A stretch of 64,000 nt of DNA from Nostoc indistinguendum CM1-VF10 (GCA_019359215.1 JAHHHS010000005.1:102465-166464); one strand, 5' to 3'; positions 18,338-28,900 are shown, counted from the first letter of the stretch. Made by a program: numbers and translations. The notes: generated from the letters alone by a model not told the origin.

Positions 18338-19207
18338 ATGAACTTCGATTACGACCTTTTAATTATTGGTGCAGGTTCAGCAGGTCTTGCTGCTGCTAAA
18401 CGAGCTACTTCTTATGGTGTCCATGTAGGAATTGCAGAACAAGCAGACGTGGGTGGCGCTTGTATAAATTACGGCTGTATTCCTGAAAAGCTAATGGCTT
18501 ATGCTGCTAATTTTTCCAGCCTTTTTTCTAATGCAATATCTTATGGATGGAGCGAATTTCATAGCAGCTTTGACTGGTCGAAATTTATAGCAGCTAAAGA
18601 CCAGAAAGTTGAACAAATCCATCAATTACACATTAAATATCTTAAGGAATCAGGAGTAGATTTTATTAGAGGTCGTGCTAGTTTTGTTGATGCTCATACC
18701 TTAGACATCGACGGAAAGCAAATAACAGCAGATACAATTTTGATCGCGGTAGGTGCACAACCTTTCAAGCCGAATATACCTGGGATAGAACATACTATTA
18801 CTCCAAAAGAACTCTTTCAAATGAAAACATTACCCAAACACATCGCTATTATTGGAGGAGATTATTATGAATTAGTGCCCATCTCCGTTTCTTGCATACC
18901 TGAAGCTGCTACAGTTGGTCTGACAGAAGCTCAAGCACTAGAAAAATTTGGTAAATCGGTGCAGTGTTACCGTGAGAAATTTCAACCACTTTTTTATAGC
19001 CTGAATGGGCAAGATGAAAAAACCCTGATTAAATTAGTAGTAGAAGGGAAATCAGAGCGAGTTTTGGGCGCTCATATGGTCGGTGAATCAGCATCAGAAA
19101 TTATTCAAAGCATTGCTGTAGCTATAAAATTAGGCGCTACCAAAAATGACTTTGATAATAATATTGGTATTCATCCATCGAGTGCTGAAGAGATTTTCTC
19201 TTTATGA
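18338..19207 (+). pseudogene. Glutathione-reductase-like flavoprotein lacking its NADPH domain
   Basis: 289 residues from the ATG at 18338 (MNFDYDLLIIGAGSAGLAAA), against about 450 for the family. The FAD domain with redox-active disulfide is present (GGACINYGCIPEKLMAYAA), as is the C-terminal dimerisation domain including the active-site IGIHPSSAEE. The chain passes directly from LPKHIAIIGG, which should begin the NADPH Rossmann domain, to DYYELVPISVSCIPEAATVGLT. About 150-160 residues are missing in frame. Without NADPH binding it cannot work as glutathione reductase; it may be a pseudogene that has kept its frame, or a minimal flavoprotein. Confidence 0.85.
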
Positions 19208-19456
19208 GTATTAATGCTTAATTGGAGTGAAACTTACATTGAACATTCAAACTTTATTAAACCTTTTGACAAGCTTACAGTCTAAATTACACAACTATAG
19301 TTAGAGAATAATATACCTAGTCACTTTTAAGATGGAAGTATAATACAGCATTTTGAAAGCATTAGATTCATTGCCTGCTATTGTGCTAAAATTCCCGTTC
19401 GTTTGACAATACCTAAAATCATAGTCAAGTTTACAAACTTTTGATAACTAATTATC

Positions 19457-20803
19457 ATGTCAGATGCAACAGCAACACAGCTAACCGATGCATTACATGA
19501 AGCGGCTCATCCACTGACGGGTACTGCCCAAGACTACGATCCACTCATGGATTTAATTGGTAATGCCCGCTTTGTGCTGATTGGCGAAGCCTCTCACGGC
19601 ACCCATGAATTTTATGAACAACGGGCTGATATTACCAAGCGGCTGATTCAAGAAAAAGGCTTTACGGCTATAGCAGTGGAGGCAGACTGGCCGGATGCCT
19701 ACCGTGTTAATCGATATGTACGGGGAATTAATGATATTCCTACTCCTGCTGAAGCGCTTGTAGGCTTCGAGGATTTTCCAGCTTGGATGTGGCGCAACAC
19801 AGATGTGGTGAACTTCATCGGTTGGCTACGTCAGTATAATGATGCATTACCGCAGAATGGAAACAAAGTTGGCTTTTACGGGCTTGACCTTTACAGTATG
19901 TATACCTCAATAAGCGAGGTTATTGCTTACCTAGACAAAGTTGACCCAGAAGCCGCACAACAAGCGCGCCGCCGATATTCTTGCTTAGAACACTTTGAAG
20001 AAGATACCAAAGCTTATGGGTATGCGGCTGCTTTTGGTATGAGCGAGTCTTGTGAGAAAGAAGTTATTAATCAATTGATGGAATTGCAACGCCGGATTAC
20101 GGAATATGCAGGGCGTGATGGCCAGGTTGCAGAGGACGAGTTTTTCTATGCCCAACAGAACGCCCGACTGGTGAAGAATGCCGAGGAATACTACCGTTCA
20201 ATGTTTCAGGGACAAGTGTTGTCTTGGAACATACGCGATCGCCACATGGCAGAAACCCTAGATCACCTCGCCACCCATTTAGATAAGCAAGGAAACCGCT
20301 CAAAAATTGTGGTTTGGGCGCACAATTCCCACCTAGGCTATGTACGAGCAACCGATATGGGAATTGCGGGTGAACTCAACGTCGGGCAATTGGTACGAGA
20401 TAAATATGGTGATGATACCGTACTTGTGGGTTTTACAACTTATACGGGTACAGTTACGGCTGCTTCTCTTTGGGGTGGTGTACCTGAACTTAAACAAGTT
20501 CGTCCAGCATTATCTAACAGTTACGAAGCTTTATTTCATGAGGTAGGTTTACCTCAGTTTTTACTGAATTTACGACAAGAAAATCAAGCAGTTACAGGAC
20601 TAGAAAAACCGCGATTAGAGCGAGCGATCGGCGTAATTTATCACCCAGAAACTGAGCGTCAGAGTCACTACTTCTATGCTCGACTACCCGATCAGTTTGA
20701 CGCTGTAATCCACATTGATGACAGTAGGGGAGTACAACCACTAGATCGCACTTCTCATCTAGATACAACTGACCTACCAGAGACATTTCCTTTCGCTGTC
20801 TAA
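19457..20803 (+). CDS. Erythromycin esterase (EreA/EreB) family protein
   Basis: 448 residues. Family motifs are clear: VLIGEASHGTHEFYEQRADI (about 36-55) with the essential histidine, VEADWPDAYRVNRYV, GFEDFPAWMWRNTDV, YGLDLYSMY, and VVWAHNSHLGYVRATD around residue 287. Ere proteins hydrolyse the macrolactone ester; most members in environmental bacteria have no proven substrate, so resistance should not be assumed. No signal peptide is present. A candidate terminator follows at 20837. Neighbours give no functional hint. Confidence 0.9.
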   Translation: MSDATATQLTDALHEAAHPLTGTAQDYDPLMDLIGNARFVLIGEASHGTHEFYEQRADITKRLIQEKGFTAIAVEADWPDAYRVNRYVRGINDIPTPAEALVGFEDFPAWMWRNTDVVNFIGWLRQYNDALPQNGNKVGFYGLDLYSMYTSISEVIAYLDKVDPEAAQQARRRYSCLEHFEEDTKAYGYAAAFGMSESCEKEVINQLMELQRRITEYAGRDGQVAEDEFFYAQQNARLVKNAEEYYRSMFQGQVLSWNIRDRHMAETLDHLATHLDKQGNRSKIVVWAHNSHLGYVRATDMGIAGELNVGQLVRDKYGDDTVLVGFTTYTGTVTAASLWGGVPELKQVRPALSNSYEALFHEVGLPQFLLNLRQENQAVTGLEKPRLERAIGVIYHPETERQSHYFYARLPDQFDAVIHIDDSRGVQPLDRTSHLDTTDLPETFPFAV

Positions 20804-21116
20804 ATCAATAGTTAGTTTGAAAATCATGCCTGCTCAGATTCTCGATTTCTTAAAAAGTCGGGAATCTTGTTGTGACAAATTCTGCCATAGTTATCGGGGC
20901 AAACCAGTGAAAAGCCTCAAACAGCCTATTTAATACTTTTGACTTTTGATTTTTGACTTCCGCCTTGCGGTACTAGTCCCTTACCTAAAACCATACGCCA
21001 CCCGAACGCAATCGAGGCAGAGTGCCCAAATTTTTGATCAAAATGCTACTCAAATGCTACTCAAAAACAGTCATAACTAAAGCAGGATGTCTGTTGTAAA
21101 TGGAGTTAAGAAGCTA
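20804..21116. other. Intergenic region with terminator-like hairpin and a dispersed repeat
   Basis: It holds the hairpin at 20837-20866 and, at 20951-20976, a 26-base sequence containing CCGCCTTGCGGTACTAG that recurs at 36742-36767. An alternative ATG for the next gene is at 21087. Nothing else is seen. Confidence 0.5.
20837..20873 (+). terminator. Candidate intrinsic terminator after the esterase gene
   Basis: GATTCTCGA pairs with TCGGGAATC (nine pairs, one G-T) around a 12-base loop, followed by TTGTTGT. It lies 33 bases after the stop codon. The T-tract is weak. Confidence 0.4.
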
Positions 21117-21383
21117 ATGCCGTGGTTTGTAAAGATTGAAGAAGGCAAAGTCGATAAACCGATTTTTGACCAATATGTACCTGCCCATAAAGCCTACATT
21201 CAGGATTTGATTGCTAAAGGACACAAAGCGCGAACAGGCTATTGGGCAGAGCAAAGAGGCGGAATGTTGCTGTTTGAGGCTGCCTCAAGGAATGAAGCAG
21301 AAGCAATTGTAGCTGATGACCCCTTGGTGAAACACGGTTGCGTCAACTATCAACTTTATGAATGGCGGATTGTTATGGAATAA
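21117..21383 (+). CDS. YciI family protein
   Basis: 88 residues from the ATG at 21117, giving the usual YciI start MPWFVKIEEGKVDKP; AAGAAG lies upstream. A start at 21087 would add ten residues. YciI proteins have a ferredoxin-like alpha/beta fold with a conserved His-Asp pair, here in PAHKAYIQDL and VADDPLVKHGCVNYQLYEWRI. The role of the family is unsettled. It is a stand-alone domain, soluble, and on the same strand as the next three genes but with 159 bases to the nearest one. Confidence 0.82.
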   Translation: MPWFVKIEEGKVDKPIFDQYVPAHKAYIQDLIAKGHKARTGYWAEQRGGMLLFEAASRNEAEAIVADDPLVKHGCVNYQLYEWRIVME

Positions 21384-21542
21384 CACACATTTACTGGTTT
21401 TTAATGTTATGCTTTTAGAAGACCTGGATCTATGCGATCGCAACACCCAAATCTTGTCAGAACCGGAAGGTAGCAGCAACACGGGAGGCTTGTGATAGGC
21501 GTAGTCTCCGGGTCGCCCTATTTGTAGGAACGGTCTGAGACA

Positions 21543-21929
21543 ATGGCTGGTTTTGGAGATATTGTTCAAAAAGCTTTTTACCTCGGTGTTGGATTAGCTT
21601 CTTACGCAGGTGAGAAAGCAGGGGGAAAATTAGCCGAAGTGCGATCGCAAGTCCAAAAACTGGCAGATGAAATGGTGGCAAAGGGCGAAATGAACACAGA
21701 AGAAGCCCGCCGCTTCGTTGAAGATATGATGAAGCAAGCCCAACAGTCCCAAGCATCTGGTGAAACGTCTGAAAAAACACCTCCTTCTGAACCTCGCCGC
21801 ATTGAAATTTTAGAGGAAGATGAAGAACCAACGGTGAAACAGGGATCAACTGATGAGAACACGGAGAAATTACGCCAAGAAGTACTAGACCTGCAAAACG
21901 AGTTAAAACGATTGCAACGCGATCAATAA
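21543..21929 (+). CDS. Phasin-like / PHA-granule-associated helical protein
   Basis: 128 residues, starting MAGFGDIVQKAFYLGVGLASYAGEK. An amphipathic helix is followed by AEVRSQVQKLADEMVAKGEMNTEEARRFVEDMM, resembling the PhaF/PhaI-type phasin-like proteins widespread in cyanobacteria. A Pro/Glu-rich linker (about 80-100) leads to a C-terminal coiled coil (LRQEVLDLQNELKRLQRD). Such proteins associate with granule surfaces or serve as helical scaffolds. No PHA synthase gene is nearby, so granule binding is only suggested. The gene may be transcribed with the next one, 138 bases on. Confidence 0.7.
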   Translation: MAGFGDIVQKAFYLGVGLASYAGEKAGGKLAEVRSQVQKLADEMVAKGEMNTEEARRFVEDMMKQAQQSQASGETSEKTPPSEPRRIEILEEDEEPTVKQGSTDENTEKLRQEVLDLQNELKRLQRDQ

Positions 21930-22067
21930 AAAACATTGTTTGATATAATACCAGTATAAGTGGCACTTCAGAGAGAAAGTTGATAAGATACATTGCCTAG
22001 TGTGTATAGTGCTTCAAGCCAGATAGCACAACTCGTCCTGTTTATAGCCTGTAAAGGCATCAAGTTT

Positions 22068-22466
22068 ATGGAACAGTGGCAAAAAGATTTAGCAGAAATT
22101 GTTGAAACAGTGGCTGATGAAGTAGAGCGTTTCTTCCTGGGAATGAGTGAAATAGTAGACGCTTTTTTTGAGCTAACGGAAGAAATCACCGAGCAAGTCC
22201 CTAACATTGCTACTGAAGTCGATCAGTATTTACAGGATTTGACCGAACCAATGTTTGAAGCTTACTGGGAACTGGAAGACCTTATAACAGATGTAGATCC
22301 AGGTTTTCCTTATTCGGTTGAACCCACGGCTGAGAAGAATCCTGCCTGTATCGGTTGTACTCACTACCACGGTCAAGTTTATAGTGGTAATTTGTTAGTT
22401 TGTGCCATGCATCCCCACGGTTGTGAAGATGAAAATTGTCCAGACTGGGAGAAGAAAGAGTATTGA
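22068..22466 (+). CDS. Acidic helical protein with C-terminal Cys/His cluster, function unknown
   Basis: 132 residues from the ATG at 22068 (MEQWQKDLAEIVETVADEVE), with AAAGG upstream; the frame is open further upstream to 21993 but that part is not convincing. The first 90 residues are very acidic and helical (VDAFFELTEEITEQVPNIAT). The last 40 contain CIGCTHYHGQVYSGNLLVCAMHP, then GCEDENCPDWE, that is five cysteines and several histidines, a likely metal site (zinc or iron-sulfur). I recognise this as a cyanobacterial protein type but know no function. It sits between the phasin-like gene and queF on the same strand. Confidence 0.8.
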   Translation: MEQWQKDLAEIVETVADEVERFFLGMSEIVDAFFELTEEITEQVPNIATEVDQYLQDLTEPMFEAYWELEDLITDVDPGFPYSVEPTAEKNPACIGCTHYHGQVYSGNLLVCAMHPHGCEDENCPDWEKKEY

Positions 22467-22507
22467 GGGGGAGTGGGGAGTCATTCAAGTTTAGATTTTG
22501 GATTTTG

Positions 22508-22544
22508 AATTTTGGATTGGAGGAAAAATTTAAAATCCAAAATT
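22508..22544. repeat. Hairpin repeat upstream of queF
   Basis: AATTTTGGATT (22508-22518) and AATCCAAAATT (22534-22544) form an 11-base perfect stem. The TTTTGGATT motif also occurs just before it. This is a common type of Nostoc intergenic palindrome. It is not a preQ1 riboswitch by sequence. Confidence 0.6.
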
Positions 22545-22609
22545 GGCAGAGTTAGGAGTTAAGAAGCTACAAAATTTAATAAAGGACGTAAAAATCAGTA
22601 AAACAACTA

Positions 22610-23023
22610 ATGACAACTGACAAATTATCTGAAAGTGTAACCCAGCCAAGCCAAGAAATGAAGTATGGCGAACGCGACATTGCCGAAGGTAAACTAATTA
22701 CCTTTCCGAATCCGCGCGTGGGAAGGCGATATGACATTAACATTACTTTGCCGGAATTTACTTGTAAATGTCCGTTTTCTGGTTATCCTGACTTTGCGAC
22801 AATTTACGTTACCTATGTGCCTGATGAACGGGTAGTGGAATTGAAGGCGCTTAAGCTTTACATTAACAGTTACCGCGATCGCTACATTTCCCACGAAGAA
22901 TCTGCCAATCAGATTCTGGATGATTTTGTGGCTGCTTGTGATCCGTTGGAAGTAACTGTAAAAGCAGATTTTACGCCTCGCGGAAATGTGCATACTGTGG
23001 TTGAAGTGCGTCATCAAAAGTAG
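22610..23023 (+). CDS. queF: NADPH-dependent 7-cyano-7-deazaguanine reductase QueF (type I)
   Basis: 137 residues. Reduces preQ0 to preQ1 with NADPH for queuosine in tRNA. The signature FTCKCPFSGYPDFATI holds the catalytic Cys (about residue 54) and the proton-donor Asp (61). ELKALKLYINSYRDRYISHE is the QueF substrate/NADPH motif, and the end is HTVVEVRHQK. The short unimodular length identifies the type I enzyme of Gram-positives and cyanobacteria. No other queuosine gene is alongside. Repeat-rich DNA follows the stop. Confidence 0.95.
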   Translation: MTTDKLSESVTQPSQEMKYGERDIAEGKLITFPNPRVGRRYDINITLPEFTCKCPFSGYPDFATIYVTYVPDERVVELKALKLYINSYRDRYISHEESANQILDDFVAACDPLEVTVKADFTPRGNVHTVVEVRHQK

Positions 23024-23040
23024 CATAAGTTTTAAACGCA

Positions 23041-23236
23041 AAGGGACGCATTCGCATTAGCGTTCGCGCAGCGTCTCGTAGAGAAGCGGTAGCGACGTTA
23101 GGAGCGTCAGCGTCTGTCTGCGACACGCTGCGCGAACGCAGAGAAGGAAATCGCAGAGGAACGCGGAGGATTACTCTGTGTTCCTACCCTGCGGGAAAGC
23201 GTTCGCGTAGCGTCTCGTAGAGAAGCGCCTCTGCGT
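23041..23236. repeat. Cluster of GCGTTCGCG / GTCTCGTAGAGA palindromic repeats
   Basis: Copies at about 23060-23086 and 23199-23225 share GCGTTCGCG(C/T)AGCGTCTC followed by GTAGAGAAG; an inverted relative lies between (CACGCTGCGCGAACGCAGAG, about 23125-23144). Related copies occur at 6906, 34397 and, in coding sequence, at 37795. TCTC-GTA-GAGA forms the hairpin core. Confidence 0.8.
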
Positions 23237-24637
23237 TTAAACTTCAATCGCCGTCTCTTTTTCCTCAACTTTTGGCTGTGAACTCAGCCGATCTAAAATT
23301 TCCAAAACCTCTTGTTCAAAAGCAACTTGGGCGCGATTAGTTTTACCACCCACATATAAGCGATCGCCTTTTTGCAATGCCCATATTTGCGAATGAGAAA
23401 AGTAACTCATCACCACACCCAGCATTAATAAACCAAACCCTGAGTAAACAATTGGTATACCTGGATCAGCTTTAATTTGTAAGCCAGTGCTGCCAATTAC
23501 ATCTAGAACTTTGAGCTTTACGCCATTGACTTGGGTAGACATCCCGGCGCGGACAGTATCAACAAGTTTGCCAGCAGGATCATAAATTAATACCATCCCT
23601 TGCAAGTCTTTGGTTAACAGGGAGACACCCTCACTCAAATCCGGTTTCGTAGGAACCCACGTTCCCCAAATGCGCCCTTGTCCATTAGTGTTCAATTGCG
23701 CCATTGGTAGCTGAAAAATCGGGCTGTTGTTAAATTGGACGCGAACACCTGCAATTCCCCAATCAGTTTGGTAGAAAGTTACACCATGATAGCGGAGAGG
23801 CTCGTTGACAAAAATCTTCTTGTGGTCAACTTCTTCCCCCTGCTTATTCAAGACAGACAGATCCGAATAAAATTGATCAATGCCGCCAGATGGAGTGTAG
23901 TCAATCCAAAAACGATTGACGCGAACAGACCAATCTTTCGGAACTTGAGGTGCTGCTAAAGGGCCAGCATCTACAATATTTGTCACTTGAAATGTATCGC
24001 CACTGGCAACCATTTCCTGAGCAAGAAACCCAGTCATCGCCCCCCAAATTCCCCCTATCAATATAGCTACGATGCCAATATGAACGATAATTGGGCCGAT
24101 GCGTCCGACTATTCCTTTGCGAGCGTAAAGGAGATTTTCTTTATCTTGATCTGGAAAAATTTTATAGCGGCGTTTCTGTAATATTTGACTGAGAGAATCC
24201 AGAGAACCAGTATCTAGTTCTGCACTTAAAGCTAACTTTTGAAATTGCCGTGGTTCTTCGTAATATTTCCAGCGCTGGGCAGCTTTTAAGGCTGGTAACT
24301 GCCGGGTAAAAGAACAAGCAGTTAAGCTAGTGCCAAATAAGATAAGTAATGCCAGAAACCACCAAGTACGATATACATGGTCTAACCCAACTACCTGAAT
24401 TACCTTCCAAGTTAAGAAACCAAATAAAGCTGGATGTTCTGGGTAGTTGGCTTGGTAGAATGCGGGTGACTGTCCTTGCTCAATTACAGTACCAGTAGAG
24501 CTAAAGATTGCAATCAATAGCAGTAGTGCGATCGCTAGCCGTAAGTTGGTCAGTACGGGCAAAAGCTCCTGGCGTAAAAACTGCCCAGGTACTGCCCACC
24601 ATTTTAATTCTTTGGAAGCTGAATCTTCTATAGTCAT
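23237..24637 (-). CDS. ccs1: Cytochrome c biogenesis protein Ccs1/CcsB (ResB-like)
   Basis: 466 residues. Partner of CcsA in the system II heme delivery and apocytochrome ligation complex of the thylakoid membrane. Three N-terminal membrane spans are visible ([58 protein letters not shown]), then a large lumenal domain with [20 protein letters not shown] and [20 protein letters not shown], and a last span near 390-410. The conserved histidine IIVHIG is present. Its start lies 46 bases after the ccdA stop would be reached on this strand in reverse order: ccdA is upstream and both read leftward, which points to a ccdA-ccs1 operon. Confidence 0.94.
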   Translation of the reverse strand: MTIEDSASKELKWWAVPGQFLRQELLPVLTNLRLAIALLLLIAIFSSTGTVIEQGQSPAFYQANYPEHPALFGFLTWKVIQVVGLDHVYRTWWFLALLILFGTSLTACSFTRQLPALKAAQRWKYYEEPRQFQKLALSAELDTGSLDSLSQILQKRRYKIFPDQDKENLLYARKGIVGRIGPIIVHIGIVAILIGGIWGAMTGFLAQEMVASGDTFQVTNIVDAGPLAAPQVPKDWSVRVNRFWIDYTPSGGIDQFYSDLSVLNKQGEEVDHKKIFVNEPLRYHGVTFYQTDWGIAGVRVQFNNSPIFQLPMAQLNTNGQGRIWGTWVPTKPDLSEGVSLLTKDLQGMVLIYDPAGKLVDTVRAGMSTQVNGVKLKVLDVIGSTGLQIKADPGIPIVYSGFGLLMLGVVMSYFSHSQIWALQKGDRLYVGGKTNRAQVAFEQEVLEILDRLSSQPKVEEKETAIEV

Positions 24638-24683
24638 TATGTGTAAAATCTAACAAAGGTATTGATAATATCAAAGATTGAAA

Positions 24684-25424
24684 TTAAAAACTGCCAAGAG
24701 GAATCCGAGAAATTAAGGAAAATACACCAAATCCTACTAATAGCGCCCCACTAACTGGGTTAATCCAACCAGACCAGCGACGCAATTCTAGTAACTTTTT
24801 AATTGAAGCTGTAAAAGTACCTGCCAAAATCAATGGAGCTACATAACCGGCTGTGTAAGAAAGTAGCAAAACAGCCCCTAAAATTAAGTCTTGTGTATTG
24901 GCAATCCAACCCAACAAACTAGCTAAAACAGGCGTGCTACAAGGAGATGCGACTAAGCCGAAAGTCAGCCCCAGCAAATAGGAACGCAATCCTGCTGGTA
25001 AATCTGGCGAAATCCAATTCGTTTCACCCAAGGATGGAAATTGCAGAGGTAGTGCTTCTAGTAAGTTCAGCCCCATAAGAATGGCAATAATGCTGACGAT
25101 AATCGGCAAACCAATTCCTACTTGCCCGTAGACTTTTCCGATCAAACCTGCTATGATTCCTAACCCTGCTAATGTAGTTGCTAATCCTAGAGCGAACCAA
25201 GTTGATTGGGCAGCTGCTTGGAGGCGGCTTTTGGCTTCATAACCACCGATGTAACCAATGGTAATTGGTAGCATAGAAAGCATACAGGGTGTGAGACTGG
25301 TGAGCAAGCCAGCCGCAAAGATAATACCAACACTCACCACGCTAAGGTGTGTCAGTTGGTTAGAAACGAGGCTGTTGGCAAATTGTTCTAGTTGGTAAAT
25401 TTGGGTTTGCAGGTTATCAAACAT
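24684..25424 (-). CDS. ccdA: Cytochrome c biogenesis protein CcdA (thiol-disulfide transporter)
   Basis: 246 residues, six hydrophobic segments. CcdA passes reducing equivalents across the membrane to keep apocytochrome CXXCH cysteines reduced in the thylakoid lumen. The two conserved cysteines are in LLTSLTPCMLSMLPITIGYI (about residue 47) and LVASPCSTPVLASLLGW (about 162), each with the typical proline next to it. The start ATG is at 25424 with GGGAG-type purines nearby (AAACTCCCTATG on the coding strand). It lies 46 bases upstream of ccs1 on the same strand, so the pair is very likely co-transcribed. Confidence 0.94.
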   Translation of the reverse strand: MFDNLQTQIYQLEQFANSLVSNQLTHLSVVSVGIIFAAGLLTSLTPCMLSMLPITIGYIGGYEAKSRLQAAAQSTWFALGLATTLAGLGIIAGLIGKVYGQVGIGLPIIVSIIAILMGLNLLEALPLQFPSLGETNWISPDLPAGLRSYLLGLTFGLVASPCSTPVLASLLGWIANTQDLILGAVLLLSYTAGYVAPLILAGTFTASIKKLLELRRWSGWINPVSGALLVGFGVFSLISRIPLGSF

Positions 25425-25902
25425 AGGGAGTTTTTGAGCGGGAAATGCTTACTCTGCTTGAATTTTAGCTTATTTTTGCTTTGTGAGTCATTGAAGAGGA
25501 AAAGGGTCAGGGGGCAGGGGAGAAGACCGCATAAATAGAATTTAGAAATTTAGAGGCTTAAAACCCTTTTAGCAGCGTAATTCCAGAACTTGATCTCATG
25601 TCCGTTTAAAGACTTATCATGAAGACCGCAGGCAGCAGGGAGCAGGAGGTAAAAGGACTTTCCGGTTTTTGGACAGATGTTGGAATTATAAGTAGTTAAC
25701 CGGACATCATATGACCAATGGCATACCTAAATATCTCCCCACAGTTGTTTAACCCGTTTCAAATCTTTACATACAATTTAAAAGATTTCATAATGCGACA
25801 CCTCATAAGCTCTAACCCTACAATCGCGGTCACAGGTGATTGTAGGGTTTTTTATATGCCCTATGATGGGTAATTTGGAGGTTATCTACCTATTTTTATA
25901 AT
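25425..25902. other. Intergenic region with an orphan terminator
   Basis: Both flanking genes read leftward. The region contains a G-rich stretch (about 25505-25525), an imperfect inverted repeat of 12 bases at 25598-25609 and 25696-25707 (ATGTCCG(T/G)TTAA), and a rightward intrinsic terminator at 25816-25853 that belongs to no annotated gene. Confidence 0.55.
25816..25853 (+). terminator. Strong intrinsic terminator on the + strand, no gene upstream
   Basis: CCCTACAATC (25816-25825) pairs perfectly with GATTGTAGGG (25838-25847) across a 12-base loop and is followed by six T. On the other strand there is no T-tract, so it works rightward. No + strand gene lies in the preceding 2 kb, so it may end a small RNA. 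Confidence 0.8.
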
Positions 25903-28900
25903 CTAAAATCTAGTTTCATATTCAACTTGGAATTGATTTTCATCCCCCAAATTAGTTGAGCCTCGCATCAAAATTTCGTCATTGAGTCGATAAAGCACGT
26001 TATAACGGAAAGACTCATCGCTAGAAAGAGGGCGTGATAAAGAAGCAGAGAAATTTCTACTGATGTCAAATACACCTTCTGCTGATAAATTCAGAACTGA
26101 AGCTGTGGTTGTTTCATTATTAGTAGTAGGGGTGGGAAATATCCGAAATTCGCTGAAACCAATAGCCTGTCCGATCGCAGTAATAGTTCCTTGCAAACCA
26201 CCTAAAATGGTAGAGCTAGCGAAATTAGTCAGTCCTTGTCCCGCATCTGCTTGACCGAAAGAACCAAGAATCGAGCCACCCAGTAAAGCAACTATTTCTC
26301 CTCTACTACGGTTAGGTTCACTCGTCAGTTCCAGATTTTCACCCAATTCACTAGCTGGCCCGTTAACCCTGGCTTGAACGCGAACTGTACGTAAAGTCCC
26401 AAAGTTGCTAGCAGAAACATCGCTGATTTCAGCAGACAATGGTGATTCCAAAATTCGACTATTCGTTGCCGATGCTTCAGGTACAATTGCGAGCAGTCGG
26501 ACATCCAAAGTAGGGTCAAGTCCTTGACTTGGAATAAACCGCGCGGTTTGTTCATAGCCTCGTTCCAAGGCGAACTCAGTGGAAAATAAACTTACTCGTC
26601 CTCCTGTCAAACGAATGACTCCTTCAGGACGCGGTTTGGATAATGTACCATTAATGGTCAAGTCGCCTTTTGCTTCAAAGCTCAATAGGGGCTGACTAAA
26701 GACGGCTGCTCCTGGTATTGAGTCGAGAAAGGATTGACTGGTAACACGAACATCATCATTTAGAATTAATTTTAAATCTGCAAACTCTATAGGTAAATTG
26801 GGTGGAGTTGCTGTGCTAGTGCTACTTTCTGGTGTAATCACTGGGCTAGGATTACTCTCTGCTGTAGGTGTAACATTAATGTTAAACTCTTCCCTATTTA
26901 TGACGTTAGGGTTAGCCGCTGCTGTAGCTGCTGATTTTTTCTGACCAGTAGCCGAGTTTCCAATAATCACCTGACCATCACTCAGTTCAATCTCTCCACC
27001 AATTACAGGTTTTAGCGCTGTTCCGCGAAGTACAATATCGCCGCCAACACCGCCTTCATACAGTCCTGCAATTTCAAAGTTGAGTTTGTCTGCTATTGAT
27101 ACTGTGAGAGGATTTGCTACGCCTTGCTGAGGCTGAAGAATCGGGAGTATGCCTGATGCACTTACTTGCCCTTCATTGTAAGTGCCTTGGATACTTTGGA
27201 CATTCACCGTACTGCCATTAAATTGCGCTGTCCCTGTGACATTCGTTAGGGGTTCAGATAAGGCTTCAGCGCTAAAAGTCGCATCATTAAGTGTGACATT
27301 GCCGTTAATAATTGGTTCGTTTAAAGTACCTTGAACATTTAAATCTACTTGTCCTTGACCATTTACCCAAGCGACTTGATTGTTAGTAAACAGGTTTAGC
27401 AGTGCCAATCCTTCATTGTTCACATTGGCGTTGATGCTAATTTGATTGCTATCCGGTTGCACTTCGGCAAAAGGTAACGGAGCAGGTACGCTACCTGTAA
27501 TGATAACTGGCTGCGTTCCTGTCACTAGTAAGCTACTGTCAAAATTCAAACGAGCATCGTTGTAATCAAAGTTCACTTGTCCTGTTTGCACAGGTTGCTG
27601 GTTAAGAGTCGCATTGGCTAACGTCACTTCCCCTCTAACACTAGGGTCTTGTAAACTACCTCCCAATGTGGCATTAGCATTTACATTACCAGTGATATCT
27701 ATGGGGTATTGTTCGATAAAAGGTTGTAAAAGTGATAAAGGTAAACTTGCTACATTCAAATTTCCAGACACTTGCTCAGTTCCTAACTGTCCTGAAAAAG
27801 CCACCAGTCCTTGATTTATACCGACACTCAACGGCGAAAGTGTGACGATTCCATCGGCAAAAGTACCTTGAGCAACGACTTGATTAATGGAGTATTCACC
27901 CCATTGCCAGTTAGCACCTTGGAAATTAAAGCCGACATTCAACCCAGACTTTAACGAGCCATTAGCTGTAATTCCTCCACTCAAAGCACCCGTTAATTCT
28001 GCAAGGGTAGGTAAAGATGCAGTTTCATTTCTCTCTTCTTGTTGTTGTTGTGCTACCAATCTTCTAATTTTTGAGAAATATGCAAGCTGTGTTAGCAAAT
28101 CTGCATTGGGCAAACTGATAGTCTTGGTATCAAGTACCTCTGCTCCAGCTAATGTTGGAGGCTGCAACCCGGTACCAAAGTCTTGAAAATCAAAGATATT
28201 AAACGCTTGTAAAAGTCTCTGGATTCTTGCTTGGTCAAAATTAGCTTGGAATTGAAATTGCGGGTCGTTTCCTGCTTTTACATTTCCACTCAGAGCGATG
28301 TTGCTATCTCCAATCCGCAATTGACCATTAGCCAAGCTAGCAGTACCATCAGCATAATTAATAGTGCCGCGAAATTCATCTGCTGCTACTCTGGCAACAC
28401 GAGGCCCAACGATCGCAACGTCTCCCGCAATAGCATAATTATTCAGATTAACAACTAAATTTCCTGATAGTTGCCCTGCCAAAGGTTTCAACTGATTGTT
28501 AGGTAAAAAGCCGCCAACAAGAGCTATAGGAAACTGTTGAGCGTTAATGAGTAAGTTATCTCCCTCAGTTCTACCTGTGGTAACTGCATCATCCCGCTTG
28601 ACTAAAAATGAAGTGGGACGATAATTTGCACCCAAGTTCAGCGCAATCCTATCTTGTTTCCCAGCTAATTGCAGACTTGCTCCCTGTCCTACTTGAAAAT
28701 TCACGTTTCCAGTTAAAAGCGGGTCAAACGCCAAGTCACTAACCTGGAAATTCCGCAGTCGGATATTGCCAGTAGCTTGCGGAACATCTGGAGTACCTGT
28801 AACTTGTCCCTTAAAATCAAGTAACCCCGCTAGTTCTACATCACCAGGAATTTCAAAACCAGTATTTTTTAAGTTGAAATTCTGTGCCAGTACATTTAAA

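Noticed and set aside
19457..20803. Erythromycin esterase homologue as an acquired resistance gene
   Set aside because: No mobile element adjoins it, the codon use matches its surroundings, and most environmental members of the family have no shown macrolide activity.
22467..22609. preQ1 riboswitch upstream of queF
   Set aside because: The leader has only a simple TTTTGGATT palindrome; the conserved aptamer core is not visible.
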